A DNA stretch of 64,000 bases from NCBI RefSeq assembly GCF_014640295.1, contig NZ_BMGR01000010.1:62001-126000 (forward strand), given 5' to 3'. The translations under genes were made by a program, and so were the position numbers. This DNA comes from Paenibacillus abyssi. GTDB taxonomy: Bacteria > Bacillota > Bacilli > Paenibacillales > Paenibacillaceae. The first letter of the stretch is position 1. Each line of letters starts with the position of its first letter. The notes beneath the pieces are model-generated. The model was not told where the DNA came from. It did no database searches and worked only from the letters and a program-made list of their open reading frames with translations. This document shows positions 7,128 to 16,114 of this stretch, in pieces.

Positions 7128-8411
7128 TTATGCCTCCTTCCCATCACGCAGAAAATAGATCGTATCCAATTCGACCTTATGAGCTATTTTTACGATATCT
7201 TCGACTGTAACCGCATTAACGGCATTCAATAATTGTTCACCCGTACGGATTCGACCGGACAATACCGCATTAAAATCAAACCCAATCATCTCAAACGCCG
7301 AATCCTGCATTTCTCTGAGCTGATTGGAGATCATCGCTTTTGTCTGGTTCATTTCCAGTTCGGTGAGCTGTCCGTTTCTCATGCTTTGCAGCTGCTCTTT
7401 AATAATCGATGCGGCACGCTCATAGTTACCGATTTCAATTCCGGATTGAATCGTACAGATGCCTTTATGCCCATCCAGCCTGGACGCGGCATAGTAAGCA
7501 AGTGAAGCCTTCTCCCTGACATTCAAAAATAACTTGGAGTGCGGATACCCGCCAAGAATCCCGTTATACATCAGTAATGCAGGATAATCATCATCCGCAT
7601 ATCCGACATTGGTGCGCAGGCCCATGTTGAGTTTTCCTTGGCTTACATCCATCCGCTCGACGATCGTTTTTACTTCCGAAATCTTGTTGCTCACTTCAGG
7701 TTTGCTGTATACGGAAGGCTGCCCTACTCCCGTCTGAAAAGCTTCTGCTGCGACTGCCTGGACTTCTTCCAATGTTGTGTCGCCAACGACGTACAGATCG
7801 AAAGCGGCATGCTTCAGCCAATCCTGAAAGGCATTGTGCAAAGAGGCCGGCGTTATTGCGGCAATATCATCAAGCCGCCCCAACGGATGAAGCCGGTACG
7901 GCCCATCAGCACACATTTCTTCCAAGCATCGTTCAGCGGCATACCGAATTTTATCATTAATGATCGATTGCAATCTTTTTTGCAGCGTCATTTTTTCCGC
8001 TTCCACATATTTCGCGAGAAAAACGCCTTGTTCGTCTAACGCAGGCTCAGTAACTACTTCTCCTAACAATTTCAATGCCGAAGCCAGCAGTGAAGCCGAA
8101 GATGCAACGAATTGATCGTGAATGACATCGAGGCGAAATTGGACGATTTGCGCATCACCCCGTTTGTAAACGTCAAATCCGAAACCTGCTCCGTACATAT
8201 CGTCCAGTCGTTCGCGAAACGCAATCGTTTCGGGAGTGGACGACGTTCCTCTTCTTAATACGAAAGGGATCAACGCGGTGTTCGTAACCGTATGTTCATC
8301 AAGCGGAATCCCGGCATATAACGATATTGCAAATGTTTTGAAACGTTTGGTCGGCAGCACATGCAGCCTTATTCTGTTCAATAAACCTCTTTCAAAAGGT
8401 GTCACTGTCAC
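7128..8411 (-). CDS. ymfF: M16-like protein without zinc site (YmfF)
   Basis: A 427-aa M16-fold protein paired with YmfH. Where the HxxEH motif should be, the sequence reads NTALIPFVLRRGTSSTP, with no metal-binding histidine or glutamate. It is probably the non-catalytic partner in an M16 heterodimer, as in other tandem M16B pairs; that is inference. Its C-terminal half keeps family landmarks such as SQGKLNMGLRTNVGYADDDY. The start is a GTG at 8411 with AAGGAG 10 nt upstream. It opens the ymfF-ymfH-ymfI-DUF3243 run. In B. subtilis spoIIIE and this pair are separated by ymfC-ymfD; here sleB lies there instead. Confidence 0.85.
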   Translation of the reverse strand: MTVTPFERGLLNRIRLHVLPTKRFKTFAISLYAGIPLDEHTVTNTALIPFVLRRGTSSTPETIAFRERLDDMYGAGFGFDVYKRGDAQIVQFRLDVIHDQFVASSASLLASALKLLGEVVTEPALDEQGVFLAKYVEAEKMTLQKRLQSIINDKIRYAAERCLEEMCADGPYRLHPLGRLDDIAAITPASLHNAFQDWLKHAAFDLYVVGDTTLEEVQAVAAEAFQTGVGQPSVYSKPEVSNKISEVKTIVERMDVSQGKLNMGLRTNVGYADDDYPALLMYNGILGGYPHSKLFLNVREKASLAYYAASRLDGHKGICTIQSGIEIGNYERAASIIKEQLQSMRNGQLTELEMNQTKAMISNQLREMQDSAFEMIGFDFNAVLSGRIRTGEQLLNAVNAVTVEDIVKIAHKVELDTIYFLRDGKEA

Positions 8412-8498
8412 TTTGAGATAGCTCCTTCCGTCGCATCATACAAAGTCAATCTATTCCAATTTATTTGTTTCTATACCATTCTAACCCATCAGAAATGG

Positions 8499-8539
8499 AA
8501 GAAGCAACCCGCATTCACAATGCTGACGGGTTACTTCTT
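8499..8539 (-). terminator. Terminator after sleB
   Basis: A 13-bp stem (AAGAAGTAACCCG with CGGGTTGCTTCTT, one G-T) closes a 15-nt loop 11 bp past the sleB stop. The following minus-strand sequence is CCATTTCTG, so the T tract is weak but the stem is strong. Confidence 0.7.
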
Positions 8540-8549
8540 AAAGGCATGA

Positions 8550-9356
8550 TTACATGCAGAATATATGTTTTCCTATCGTTTTTACTTGGGGCCGCGTCCA
8601 TATCCATTTGGAAGTGGCCGTCTCTGGATTGAAGTAATACGTACACCCTCCAGTCGGATCCCATCCGTTAATGGCATCCTGAACCGCTTTGCGTGCCCGT
8701 TCATTCGGTTCAAGCCAGATCTGTCCGTCTGCTACAGCGGTAAATGCTAACGGTTCAAAGATAACCCCCGAAATAGAGTTAGGAAAGCTCTCCGATTTTA
8801 ATCGGTTGAGTATGACGGCTGCGACTGCAACCTGTCCCTCATAGGGCTCGCCGCGCGCTTCACCATATACCGCATTTGACATCAGCTTCAAATCGTTTTC
8901 AGATAATCCTAATCGATTGGATTGTGCCAGATTCCCATCATCGGAAGCGCCCCCGCCTTGTTGCCCGGCTCCACCGGCTCCGGCTTGTCCGCCACCCGCT
9001 GTTGTTCCTTTAGGCAGCTCGTCGGCGCTCGGTTTCCAGCTCTTCGTAGCCTCCCAAAGCTTGAGCTTTGTCTTCGCACCGACAACACCATCTGACTTCA
9101 TTCCAAATTCCCATTGAAACCATGTTACGGCATCCTTCGTTTTCTGACCGAAATCTCCATCCACCTTGCCATCGTAGAATCCCAGAAACTTAAGCCGTCC
9201 TTGCAGCTCATATACGTCTTTGCCGGACGTGCCAAGGGTAAGTGTGGCATTGCCGAACGTTTCAGCAGACGGGCCGCTATCGAATTGTTTAAGCGCAAAA
9301 GCGCCAAACAACAAGAAGACGATTACTGCAGTTACGATTATCAATCGGTTTCTCAT
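8550..9356 (-). CDS. sleB: Spore cortex-lytic enzyme SleB
   Basis: SleB is a lytic transglycosylase that degrades muramic-lactam-containing spore cortex during germination. Order: N-terminal signal/anchor (about 2-22, MRNRLIIVTAVIVFLL), a PG_binding_1 repeat domain (about 40-105, LGTSGKDVYELQGRLKFLG), a Gly/Gln-rich linker, and the CwlJ/SleB hydrolase domain (about 160-268) with the conserved glutamate in NAVYGEARGEPYEGQVAVAA. I start at 9356 because the hydrophobic segment then begins at residue 2. A sigma-G-type promoter lies at 9416-9446, fitting forespore synthesis. No ypeB gene follows, although sleB and ypeB form one operon in B. subtilis and SleB there depends on YpeB. Confidence 0.93.
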   Translation of the reverse strand: MRNRLIIVTAVIVFLLFGAFALKQFDSGPSAETFGNATLTLGTSGKDVYELQGRLKFLGFYDGKVDGDFGQKTKDAVTWFQWEFGMKSDGVVGAKTKLKLWEATKSWKPSADELPKGTTAGGGQAGAGGAGQQGGGASDDGNLAQSNRLGLSENDLKLMSNAVYGEARGEPYEGQVAVAAVILNRLKSESFPNSISGVIFEPLAFTAVADGQIWLEPNERARKAVQDAINGWDPTGGCTYYFNPETATSKWIWTRPQVKTIGKHIFCM

Positions 9357-9415
9357 GCTGTGAACTCTGCCTTTCTCATACATAGTTATTTCGCATAAGC
9401 GAACGTTGCTGTACC

Positions 9416-9446
9416 TAGTATGAGAAACTGGCTCTTCTTCTATGCA
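9416..9446 (-). promoter_or_regulatory. Candidate sigma-G promoter of sleB
   Basis: The minus strand reads TGCATAG, 17 nt, then CATACTA. Counted from GCATA the gap is 18 nt, which fits the sigma-G pattern GHATR-N17/18-CATnHTA. It lies about 60 nt upstream of the sleB ATG, just past the spoIIIE stop. B. subtilis sleB is a forespore gene controlled by sigma-G. Confidence 0.7.
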
Positions 9447-9449
9447 GCA

Positions 9450-12035
9450 TTAGGAGGTAATTTTACTGGCTTGATACTGATCCATAGACAGAAGAACTTC
9501 CCGCGGCTTGCTTCCCTCATAAGGGCCCACGATGCTTCTGGCTTCCATTTGATCAATCAATCTCGCTGCTCTTGTATAGCCGATTCGCATCCTGCGCTGC
9601 AGCAGCGAAACGGAAGCTTGTTTTGCCTCCAGCACAATTTGAACGGCTTGGTCATACAGCTCGTCCAAATCGCCATTCCCATCCACTGCGCTCTCTTCCA
9701 CTTCCGGCACCAGATCTTCTTTATATTCCGCCTCCGCTTGACCGCGGGCGTAATTAACGACAGCCTCGACCTCTTGATCCGAAAGAAATGCCCCCTGCAC
9801 ACGAATCGGTTTTGACATGCCAACCGGAAGAAACAGCATATCGCCCCGTCCAAGCAGCTTCTCCGCTCCAGCCATATCCAGAATCGTTCTGGAATCGATC
9901 TGGGAGGATACGCCAAACGCAATGCGGGAAGGAATGTTTGCTTTGATAACTCCGGTAATGACATCTACCGAAGGTCTTTGCGTGGCGATAATAAGATGAA
10001 TGCCTGCCGCACGCGCCATTTGTGCCAGACGGGTGATCGCATCCTCCACATCATTGGCAGCGACCATCATCAGATCCGCCAGCTCGTCTACAATGACGAC
10101 GATTAGTGGAAGCGCGGCCGCTGGATTCTCCACCATCAACGTATTATAACCTTCAATGTTTCTGGTTCCCGATTTGGAGAACAATTCATAACGCTTCTCC
10201 ATCTCGACAACGATCTTTTTAAGCGCCAGCGATGCGCGCCGCGGATCTGTAACGACCGGAGCGAGCAAATGCGGTATTCCGTTATACACATTCAACTCGA
10301 CCATTTTTGGGTCAATCATCAAAAACCGCACTTCTTCCGGTGTCGCTTTGTATAAAATGCTCGTTATAATTCCGTTGATACAAACCGATTTCCCGGATCC
10401 GGTCGCACCGGCGACGAGAAGATGCGGCATGCGTGCCAAATTGCCGACAATTGGTTGTCCGGAAATGTCACGCCCGAACGCAATCGATAATTTGGAAGGC
10501 GCATGCTGGAAGGCTGTCGTCTCCATCACTTCACGCATCGTCACGACCGATACCTCGGTATTCGGCACTTCGATACCGATCGCTGACTTGCCCGGGATTG
10601 GCGCTTCCATCCGGATGTCTTTGGCAGCGAGCGCTAACGCGATATCATCCGTTAGTCCGACAATCCGGCTAACTTTAACGCCGGAAGCTGGCTGTACCTC
10701 ATAGCGGGTAACCGCAGGTCCGCGTACGACATCCAGAACATTCGCGCGAACGCCGAAGCTCTCCAGCGTGGCTTCCAGCTTACGCTTTGAATCCGACGTG
10801 TCGGATGGTCCCGATTTGCCCGCCTGCGGCCTTGATAGAAGCGCTAATGAAGGCAGCTGATAAGGCTTTTCGGTCGAATGGGAAGGCTTCTGTCCAGCCC
10901 CGGCTGTAGGAACCGGTTTCTCGACAAGCCCGCTGCTGGAATCTAATTCTTCATTCGGCGTCTCAGCACCCATGTCAAGGACCGTATCCTCTATATCAGC
11001 ATAGTCTTCGACATCCGTTGCTGCAGCAGGAGATAACGCTTCAGGCCAATCCGCCTGATGATGTTCAACCTCAGGCGGGTTCGGCTCGTGCCAATGATCA
11101 TCATCAAGCCGATTCGTGCTGCGCTCTTGCTCCACCCATTCCGGATTTTCAAGCGGAGATATTGGATGACCTTCATGCTCTTCCCACTCCGGTTCGCCCG
11201 CTTTTGGTTTCTTATCCGGGGATTCATTCAACCAGGAGAAGAAGAGTGACTTTTTCTTTTTTTCAGGACGCGGTTGAGCTTCTTCATATTCGAAATCCAT
11301 CTCTTCGTCATCATCAAGCACCATCACAGGAACATTAGCTGACTGCGCTGCAGCTGAGGAGGAGGAAGGCGCCGGCTTCATATTGCTTCGCATCGAGCCG
11401 GCAAACTTGTGCCTTAGCAGTTTAAACAGCCTTCCGCCTTTAGTATTTAATGTTTTGATAAGGTCTACATATGATCTACCGGTTATCAGCATGATCGAAA
11501 TCGCAAACATCACAACCATAACGAATTTGGAGCCGATACTTCCAAACAGCATATACAGAATTGAATATTGGATTGCCCCTGCATAACCGCCGCTGATCGC
11601 TTTAAACATCATAGGCGTCTCTTCTATACCACTCGTACTCGTGCTTAACAGCTCGCCCCGTATATCGCTGCCCAGCTGGGATAGAATCACGCCCGCAGTA
11701 ATTTCACCGCCTGTAGGTCCCAGCTTCAAATCGATTTCCGCGATTGCACTCATAAGCGTCAGCGCAAGGACGAACAATACGAGACCGGATTTGAGATTTG
11801 ACCAGCCGCTTGGCCAGGCCCGCTTCACCATGACTGATAACCCGATATAAATACCTACCAGCGCGAGCACAAAGTAAAATTTGCCCAACGCAAGTCCGAA
11901 CAGCTTGGACAATGAGCGGCCTACCGTGGCCTCGCCTGATAATGCGATTACCGAAATTGTAATTAACAGAATGCCATATACTTCATATTTTAAGTTTACA
12001 CCGATTGATTTCTTTTTGCGTTTACGCTTTGCCAA
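9450..12035 (-). CDS. spoIIIE: DNA translocase SpoIIIE/FtsK
   Basis: A membrane-anchored hexameric dsDNA pump that clears chromosome from the division septum and moves it into the forespore. The 861-aa protein has four or five N-terminal TM segments (about 15-190), a long acidic/Pro-rich linker (about 220-400) and the RecA-like motor: Walker A GATGSGKS near residue 546, Walker [14 protein letters not shown] further on. The C-terminal gamma winged helix (about 790-861) contains [20 protein letters not shown] and reads KOPS/SRS-type sites. The start is a TTG at 12035 after AGAGGTGA. Neighbours tepA-ylzJ upstream match the spoIIIE locus, which favours SpoIIIE over SftA. No terminator separates it from sleB. 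Confidence 0.95.
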   Translation of the reverse strand: MAKRKRKKKSIGVNLKYEVYGILLITISVIALSGEATVGRSLSKLFGLALGKFYFVLALVGIYIGLSVMVKRAWPSGWSNLKSGLVLFVLALTLMSAIAEIDLKLGPTGGEITAGVILSQLGSDIRGELLSTSTSGIEETPMMFKAISGGYAGAIQYSILYMLFGSIGSKFVMVVMFAISIMLITGRSYVDLIKTLNTKGGRLFKLLRHKFAGSMRSNMKPAPSSSSAAAQSANVPVMVLDDDEEMDFEYEEAQPRPEKKKKSLFFSWLNESPDKKPKAGEPEWEEHEGHPISPLENPEWVEQERSTNRLDDDHWHEPNPPEVEHHQADWPEALSPAAATDVEDYADIEDTVLDMGAETPNEELDSSSGLVEKPVPTAGAGQKPSHSTEKPYQLPSLALLSRPQAGKSGPSDTSDSKRKLEATLESFGVRANVLDVVRGPAVTRYEVQPASGVKVSRIVGLTDDIALALAAKDIRMEAPIPGKSAIGIEVPNTEVSVVTMREVMETTAFQHAPSKLSIAFGRDISGQPIVGNLARMPHLLVAGATGSGKSVCINGIITSILYKATPEEVRFLMIDPKMVELNVYNGIPHLLAPVVTDPRRASLALKKIVVEMEKRYELFSKSGTRNIEGYNTLMVENPAAALPLIVVIVDELADLMMVAANDVEDAITRLAQMARAAGIHLIIATQRPSVDVITGVIKANIPSRIAFGVSSQIDSRTILDMAGAEKLLGRGDMLFLPVGMSKPIRVQGAFLSDQEVEAVVNYARGQAEAEYKEDLVPEVEESAVDGNGDLDELYDQAVQIVLEAKQASVSLLQRRMRIGYTRAARLIDQMEARSIVGPYEGSKPREVLLSMDQYQASKITS

Positions 12036-12058
12036 ATTCAGTCACCTCTTGGTATAAC

Positions 12059-12067
12059 ATTATACCA
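12059..12067 (-). promoter_or_regulatory. Extended -10 promoter of spoIIIE
   Basis: The minus strand carries TGGTATAAT inside the palindrome GGTATAATGTTATACC (12051-12066), about 25 nt upstream of the spoIIIE start. No good -35 is seen 17 nt upstream; the TGn motif may compensate. The palindrome could also be an operator. Confidence 0.5.
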
Positions 12068-12084
12068 TAGGTGGACAGATGTTC

Positions 12085-12327
12085 CTATGAGCGGTTCGTC
12101 GCGTTATCCGTGAAGTTACCATAGGCCAATAACTGGCCAGGCATCAGCTCCGGCCTTAAATAATCATTCAGTGAACCGTGGAGCAAACGCACAATTTTCC
12201 CAACTCCAGGCGTAACAGGCTCTAGCTGAAGCCGTACACCGTCAACGATTGTTTCAATCAAAGGCGGCCTTTCCTGCTGCATGCCTTCCAGCACTAATTC
12301 GAGCGGCATGTTTGTATATAATGTCAC
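12085..12327 (-). CDS. ylzJ: YlzJ-like protein
   Basis: An 80-aa protein of the YlzJ family, always found with tepA in spore formers. It starts with GTG at 12327, which overlaps the tepA stop (GTGA), behind GGGAGGTG. It contains [13 protein letters not shown] near the N-terminus and [19 protein letters not shown] in the middle, has no TM segment, and has no assigned function. The coupling to tepA suggests a partner or regulator of the ClpP-like protease. A candidate sigma-G promoter upstream of tepA would place both in the forespore. Confidence 0.85.
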   Translation of the reverse strand: MTLYTNMPLELVLEGMQQERPPLIETIVDGVRLQLEPVTPGVGKIVRLLHGSLNDYLRPELMPGQLLAYGNFTDNATNRS

Positions 12328-13070
12328 TGAATCGCACCTCCCGTCATATGCATACGATTCTCTTCTATTCTGCGGTTTAATTCGCGAATCGCATCACCTA
12401 TGCCGCCAACTGCATCGATCAATCCGTGACGGACCGCATCCGGTCCAATAACTGTCGTTCCAATATCCCGTGTCAGCTCACCCGTCTTGAACATCAATTC
12501 CTTGAATGTGTATTCGGTAACATTGGAATGCGACGTAACAAAACGTACGACCCGCTCCTGCATTTTATCCAAATATTCAAAGGTTTGCGGTACACCGATA
12601 ACTAATCCGTTCAGTCGGATCGGATGAATCGTCATTGTCGCGGTTTCCGCAATAAACGATTTATTGCCTGCTACGGCTATCGGCACGCCGATTGAATGGC
12701 CTCCTCCAAGCACAAGCGTGACGGTAGGCTTTGAGATCGAGGAGATCATTTCGGCAATGGCAAGACCTGCTTCAACATCACCGCCGACCGTATTGAGAAC
12801 GATCAAGACCCCCTCTATTTTGGAATTTTGTTCTGCTGCCACTAATTGCGGAATCAGATGTTCGTATTTGGTCGTCTTGTTTTGGGGCGGCAGCACGAGA
12901 TGGCCTTCCACTTGACCGATGATTGTCATGCAATAAATATTCGATTCCAAAGCCGGTGTTGTTGTTTGGCCGAGCTGATGAATGGTATCAACGACATTTG
13001 GCGCCTTTCTTTGCTCATCTGCACCGGGCACGGGTTGCTCTTGATTTAGTACAGGGAATTCCTGCCACAT
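12324..13070 (-). CDS. tepA: ClpP-like sporulation/germination protease TepA
   Basis: A 248-aa ClpP/crotonase-fold serine protease. The nucleophile is probably Ser126 in [15 protein letters not shown] and the histidine His149 in [11 protein letters not shown], spaced as in ClpP. No signal peptide is visible despite the old name translocation-enhancing protein. Work in B. subtilis linked TepA to degradation of small acid-soluble spore proteins during germination. A sigma-G-type promoter at 13132-13161 supports a forespore role here. The ATG follows AAGGGGGAC. It is preceded by the RNase J terminator and coupled to ylzJ by a 4-bp overlap. No ATPase partner is encoded nearby. Confidence 0.9.
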   Translation of the reverse strand: MWQEFPVLNQEQPVPGADEQRKAPNVVDTIHQLGQTTTPALESNIYCMTIIGQVEGHLVLPPQNKTTKYEHLIPQLVAAEQNSKIEGVLIVLNTVGGDVEAGLAIAEMISSISKPTVTLVLGGGHSIGVPIAVAGNKSFIAETATMTIHPIRLNGLVIGVPQTFEYLDKMQERVVRFVTSHSNVTEYTFKELMFKTGELTRDIGTTVIGPDAVRHGLIDAVGGIGDAIRELNRRIEENRMHMTGGAIQ

Positions 13071-13131
13071 TTTATGTCCCCCTTTTATCTTGTTTTGTTA
13101 CTGCTTATTTTTACATGACCAAAGCTCGTCA

Positions 13132-13161
13132 TAGTATGAGTTGTATACGGCGATTTATACA
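13132..13161 (-). promoter_or_regulatory. Candidate sigma-G promoter of tepA-ylzJ
   Basis: The minus strand reads TGTATAA, 16 nt, then CATACTA; from GTATA the gap is 17 nt, within the sigma-G pattern. The -10 is the same CATACTA as at sleB. It lies about 60 nt upstream of tepA, right after the RNase J terminator. Confidence 0.6.
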
Positions 13162-13170
13162 AATGAAAAC

Positions 13171-13218
13171 AATAAAAAAACAAGCTCAACGTTCCCTTTG
13201 CGGGAAACATTGAGCTTG
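13171..13218 (-). terminator. Rho-independent terminator after the RNase J gene
   Basis: AAGCTCAA and TTGAGCTT pair around a second TTTCCC/GGGAA stem with loop GCAAA, followed by GTTTTTTTA on the minus strand. Very strong, 14 bp past the stop. Confidence 0.92.
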
Positions 13219-13231
13219 TTATCATGTCGAA

Positions 13232-14911
13232 TTATACTTCCATAATGATCGGCAAAATCATCGGACGGCGGCGCGTTTGTTCATACAAGAAACGGCCTAA
13301 TGCATCTTTTACATTTGTTTTGAGTGATGCCCATTCATTGACTTTGTCATTCATCAATTTATTGAGCGTGGATGTTACGATGCGGTTGGCTTCCTCAAGC
13401 AGCCCTTCTGACTCACGAACATATACGAATCCCCGTGAAATGATGTCAGGCCCGGAGAGAATGGTACCATCCTGCTTGCTGAGCGTTACGACGACAACAA
13501 GAATTCCGTCTTGCGAAAGCAGCTTGCGGTCACGCAGAACGATATTGCCTACATCGCCAACGCCAAGTCCATCGATCAATACATTACCCGCAGGAACTTT
13601 ATTGCCTTTACGTGCATTTCCGCCCTGCAGTTCAACCGTATCGCCGTTATCAAGCAAGAAAATGTTTTCTTTCTCAATGCCGATTGCTTCACCAAGCAGA
13701 GCATGTTGACGCAGCATGCGATATTCACCGTGAATTGGAATGAAATATTTCGGTTTGATCAAATTAAGCATTAATTTAAGTTCCTCTTGGCTGCCATGAC
13801 CGGAAACGTGAACGCCGGATACAGATCCCGGACCGTATATCACGTTGGCGCCTAAACGGAACAACTCATCGACCGTACGGCCGACATACTTCTCATTTCC
13901 AGGAATTGGTGTCGCGGCAATGATCACCGTATCTCCTGGTAAGATATCAACTTTACGGTGAGTGGAACGAGCCATTCTCGTCAAAGCCGACATCGGTTCT
14001 CCCTGACTTCCTGTTGAAAGCACGACCACACGATCGGCGGCCATCTTGTTCACTTCGTCGGGCTCAATCAGCATTCCTTCCGGAATGTTTAAATATCCTA
14101 GCTCAGAGGCGATATTTACAACGTTTACCATACTCCGTCCAATAACGGCAATTTTGCGTTTGGTGGCCATCGCGGCATTGATGACCTGTTGAATCCGGTG
14201 CACATTCGATGCAAATGTTGCAACAATTACCCGTTGGGTTGCTTTTCGGAAAATATCTTCGAATTCCACGCCAATCATGCTCTCAGACGGCGTGAATCCC
14301 GGACGTTCAGCGTTCGTGCTGTCAGACAGAAGCGCGAGCACTCCACGGCTGCCGATTTCAGCCATACGCTGTAAGTCGGCATATTGATCATTAACTGGTG
14401 TATGATCAAATTTGAAGTCTCCTGTGTGTACGACTGTACCTTCAGGCGTGTCCAAACATACGCCAACCGAATCCGGTATACTGTGATTTGTTCTGAAGAA
14501 AGTGGCTTTGATTGAACCAAGCTGCACTTCGGAATCGGCGTTGATCAAGATCCGTTTCGTTTCCCCCAGCAGTCCCGCTTCTTTTAGCTTTCCTTCGATA
14601 AGTCCCAATGTAAGCTTTGTACCGTATACAGGTACATTCAAATGTTTGAGCACATAAGGCAATCCGCCAATATGATCCTCATGTCCGTGCGTGATCAGAA
14701 TGGCTCTGACTTTGTCACGATTCTCCGTTAAATACGTAATATCCGGAATTACGATATCAATTCCGAGCATATCCTCTTCCGGAAACTTGAGGCCCGCATC
14801 CACAACAACGATGTCAGATCCATGTTGGATGACATACATATTCTTCCCGATCTCACCGACGCCGCCCAGTGCAAAGATCAGTAATTTATCTTGGTTGTTC
14901 TTCTTTGACAA
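13232..14911 (-). CDS. rnj: Ribonuclease J
   Basis: A 559-aa metallo-beta-lactamase/beta-CASP RNase that degrades and matures RNA with 5'-exonuclease and endonuclease activity. The zinc motif is intact: H75-G-H77-E-D79-H80 (ITHGHEDHIGGLPY), with further ligands in VHTGDFKFD and the C-terminal IPIHGEYRM. The position beside dapA and tepA is that of B. subtilis rnjB (RNase J2), whose active site is degenerate; this copy has a complete J1-type site, so I do not call it J2. It starts with TTG at 14911 after AGGAGGAAAG, has a leader of about 90 nt behind a sigma-A promoter, and its own terminator. Confidence 0.93.
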   Translation of the reverse strand: MSKKNNQDKLLIFALGGVGEIGKNMYVIQHGSDIVVVDAGLKFPEEDMLGIDIVIPDITYLTENRDKVRAILITHGHEDHIGGLPYVLKHLNVPVYGTKLTLGLIEGKLKEAGLLGETKRILINADSEVQLGSIKATFFRTNHSIPDSVGVCLDTPEGTVVHTGDFKFDHTPVNDQYADLQRMAEIGSRGVLALLSDSTNAERPGFTPSESMIGVEFEDIFRKATQRVIVATFASNVHRIQQVINAAMATKRKIAVIGRSMVNVVNIASELGYLNIPEGMLIEPDEVNKMAADRVVVLSTGSQGEPMSALTRMARSTHRKVDILPGDTVIIAATPIPGNEKYVGRTVDELFRLGANVIYGPGSVSGVHVSGHGSQEELKLMLNLIKPKYFIPIHGEYRMLRQHALLGEAIGIEKENIFLLDNGDTVELQGGNARKGNKVPAGNVLIDGLGVGDVGNIVLRDRKLLSQDGILVVVVTLSKQDGTILSGPDIISRGFVYVRESEGLLEEANRIVTSTLNKLMNDKVNEWASLKTNVKDALGRFLYEQTRRRPMILPIIMEV

Positions 14912-15005
14912 GTGTATCTTTCCTCCTAAATTTGTTCAACGTCAATAAAAACGTTATTCAATTTTCAAATTTTCTAATATTTGCCGCACCCAGTCACTTG
15001 AAATC

Positions 15006-15035
15006 ATTATACATGATTATTTTAACAAAATACAA
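15006..15035 (-). promoter_or_regulatory. Candidate sigma-A promoter of the RNase J gene
   Basis: The minus strand reads TTGTAT, 18 nt, TATAAT. The predicted start gives a leader of about 90 nt that contains an AACGT/ACGTT inverted repeat. Confidence 0.6.
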
Positions 15036-15083
15036 GTAAGTCTAATTTCTTGTTTGTGTCATTATGTTCTCATTAGGTTCTCC

Positions 15084-15119
15084 AAAAACAGAAAAACCGA
15101 TGCTGGACGCACCGGTTTA
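15084..15119 (-). terminator. Rho-independent terminator after dapA
   Basis: AACCGGTGC and GCATCGGTT pair (one G-T) with a 5-nt loop, followed by TTTTTCTGTTTTT on the minus strand, 27 bp past the dapA stop. Confidence 0.9.
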
Positions 15120-15145
15120 CCGTCATTTCACCATCTTCCCGGGTA

Positions 15146-16018
15146 TCAAACAAGTTTGCGTAAAAATTCCGCTTCCGCTTCTGTTACGCCCACAAGCGGC
15201 AGTCTAACCCCACCTACAGGAAAACCGCGCAAGCCAAGTGCGTACTTAACGGCTACAGGATTTGGAACCGGATGCGGGCATTCAAACAGCCCTTTAAAGA
15301 TAGGATGGTATTGGCGATAAAGCGCTGCAGCCTGCTGCACATCGCCCTTCAGATAGGAATGAATCAATAACTTCATTTCTTTGCCGATAATATGGCTGGC
15401 TACGCTAATGATGCCGTGGCCCCCGATTGCAAGCAGAGGCAGCGTCGCGCTGTCGTCACCGCTGTATACGAGGAATCCTTCCGGAGCACCGCTAATAATC
15501 TGCGTAAGCTGATCCAATGGCGCGCAGTCCTTCGTTCCAACGATGTTATCAACCTCTGCTAAGCGAAGCGTTGTCTCCACACTGATATTGACACCAGTAC
15601 GGCCGGGCACGTTATAAAGGACGACAGGCAGCTTCGTCGATTGTGCAATCGCATAAAAATGCTGGTACATCCCTTCTTGGCTCGGCCGATTATAATATGG
15701 CGCGACAAGTAAGATGCCATCAACCCCCGCTTCTTCTGCCGCTTGAGTCAAATGGATGGAATGAGCCGTATTATTGCTGCCCGTTCCCGCAATGACCTTG
15801 CACCTTCCCCCAACATGTTTGACAGTAAAGCGAAACAGCTCCAGCTTCTCCTCGTCAGAAAGCGTAGGCGATTCTCCGGTCGTTCCTGCAACGACGAGGC
15901 TGTCGCTCTGCTGCTCGTTTATTAAATAGTCGATTAACCGGCCGGTCGTATCCCAGTCAATTTGACCATCCGCATCAAAAGGGGTTACCATTGCGGTCAC
16001 TAATCTTCCAAAATCCAT
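15146..16018 (-). CDS. dapA: 4-hydroxy-tetrahydrodipicolinate synthase
   Basis: DapA condenses aspartate semialdehyde with pyruvate, the first step of the lysine/meso-DAP branch and the source of the dipicolinate precursor. Visible: GTTGESPTL at 45-53, Tyr135 in VVLYNVPGRTG, Arg140, and the Schiff-base Lys163 in IVGTKDCAPL. The 290-aa length is standard for the TIM-barrel family. It ends the dpaA-dpaB-asd-dapG-dapA series, so substrate supply and dipicolinate synthesis are linked in one locus. The ATG follows TAGGAGGAG, which forms part of a leader hairpin element shared with dxr (16021-16064). No L-box lysine riboswitch is visible upstream. Confidence 0.96.
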   Translation of the reverse strand: MDFGRLVTAMVTPFDADGQIDWDTTGRLIDYLINEQQSDSLVVAGTTGESPTLSDEEKLELFRFTVKHVGGRCKVIAGTGSNNTAHSIHLTQAAEEAGVDGILLVAPYYNRPSQEGMYQHFYAIAQSTKLPVVLYNVPGRTGVNISVETTLRLAEVDNIVGTKDCAPLDQLTQIISGAPEGFLVYSGDDSATLPLLAIGGHGIISVASHIIGKEMKLLIHSYLKGDVQQAAALYRQYHPIFKGLFECPHPVPNPVAVKYALGLRGFPVGGVRLPLVGVTEAEAEFLRKLV

Positions 16019-16020
16019 GT

Positions 16021-16064
16021 TGACTCCTCCTAAAAGTTTTACGAAACCAAACTAACTTCGTAAT
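16021..16064 (-). repeat. Leader hairpin plus Shine-Dalgarno element, copy 1 (dapA)
   Basis: Just upstream of the dapA ATG the minus strand holds TTACGAA, an 11-nt loop and TTCGTAA (16039-16063), then AAAACTTTTAGGAGGAGT. Over 39 ungapped positions, from ACGAAGTT to TAGGAGGAGT, it matches the dxr leader at 32 sites. The differences are spread over loop, stem and linker. It could be a repeated leader cassette, an mRNA stabiliser or a translation-control hairpin. Confidence 0.6.
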
Positions 16065-16114
16065 CATACACTAAGTTTTATGAGAATCCTATCTAATTAG
16101 TAATTAAATCGCTG

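Noticed and set aside
16019-16114. Lysine (L-box) riboswitch before dapA
   Set aside because: The gap is too short and only the small hairpin shared with dxr is present.
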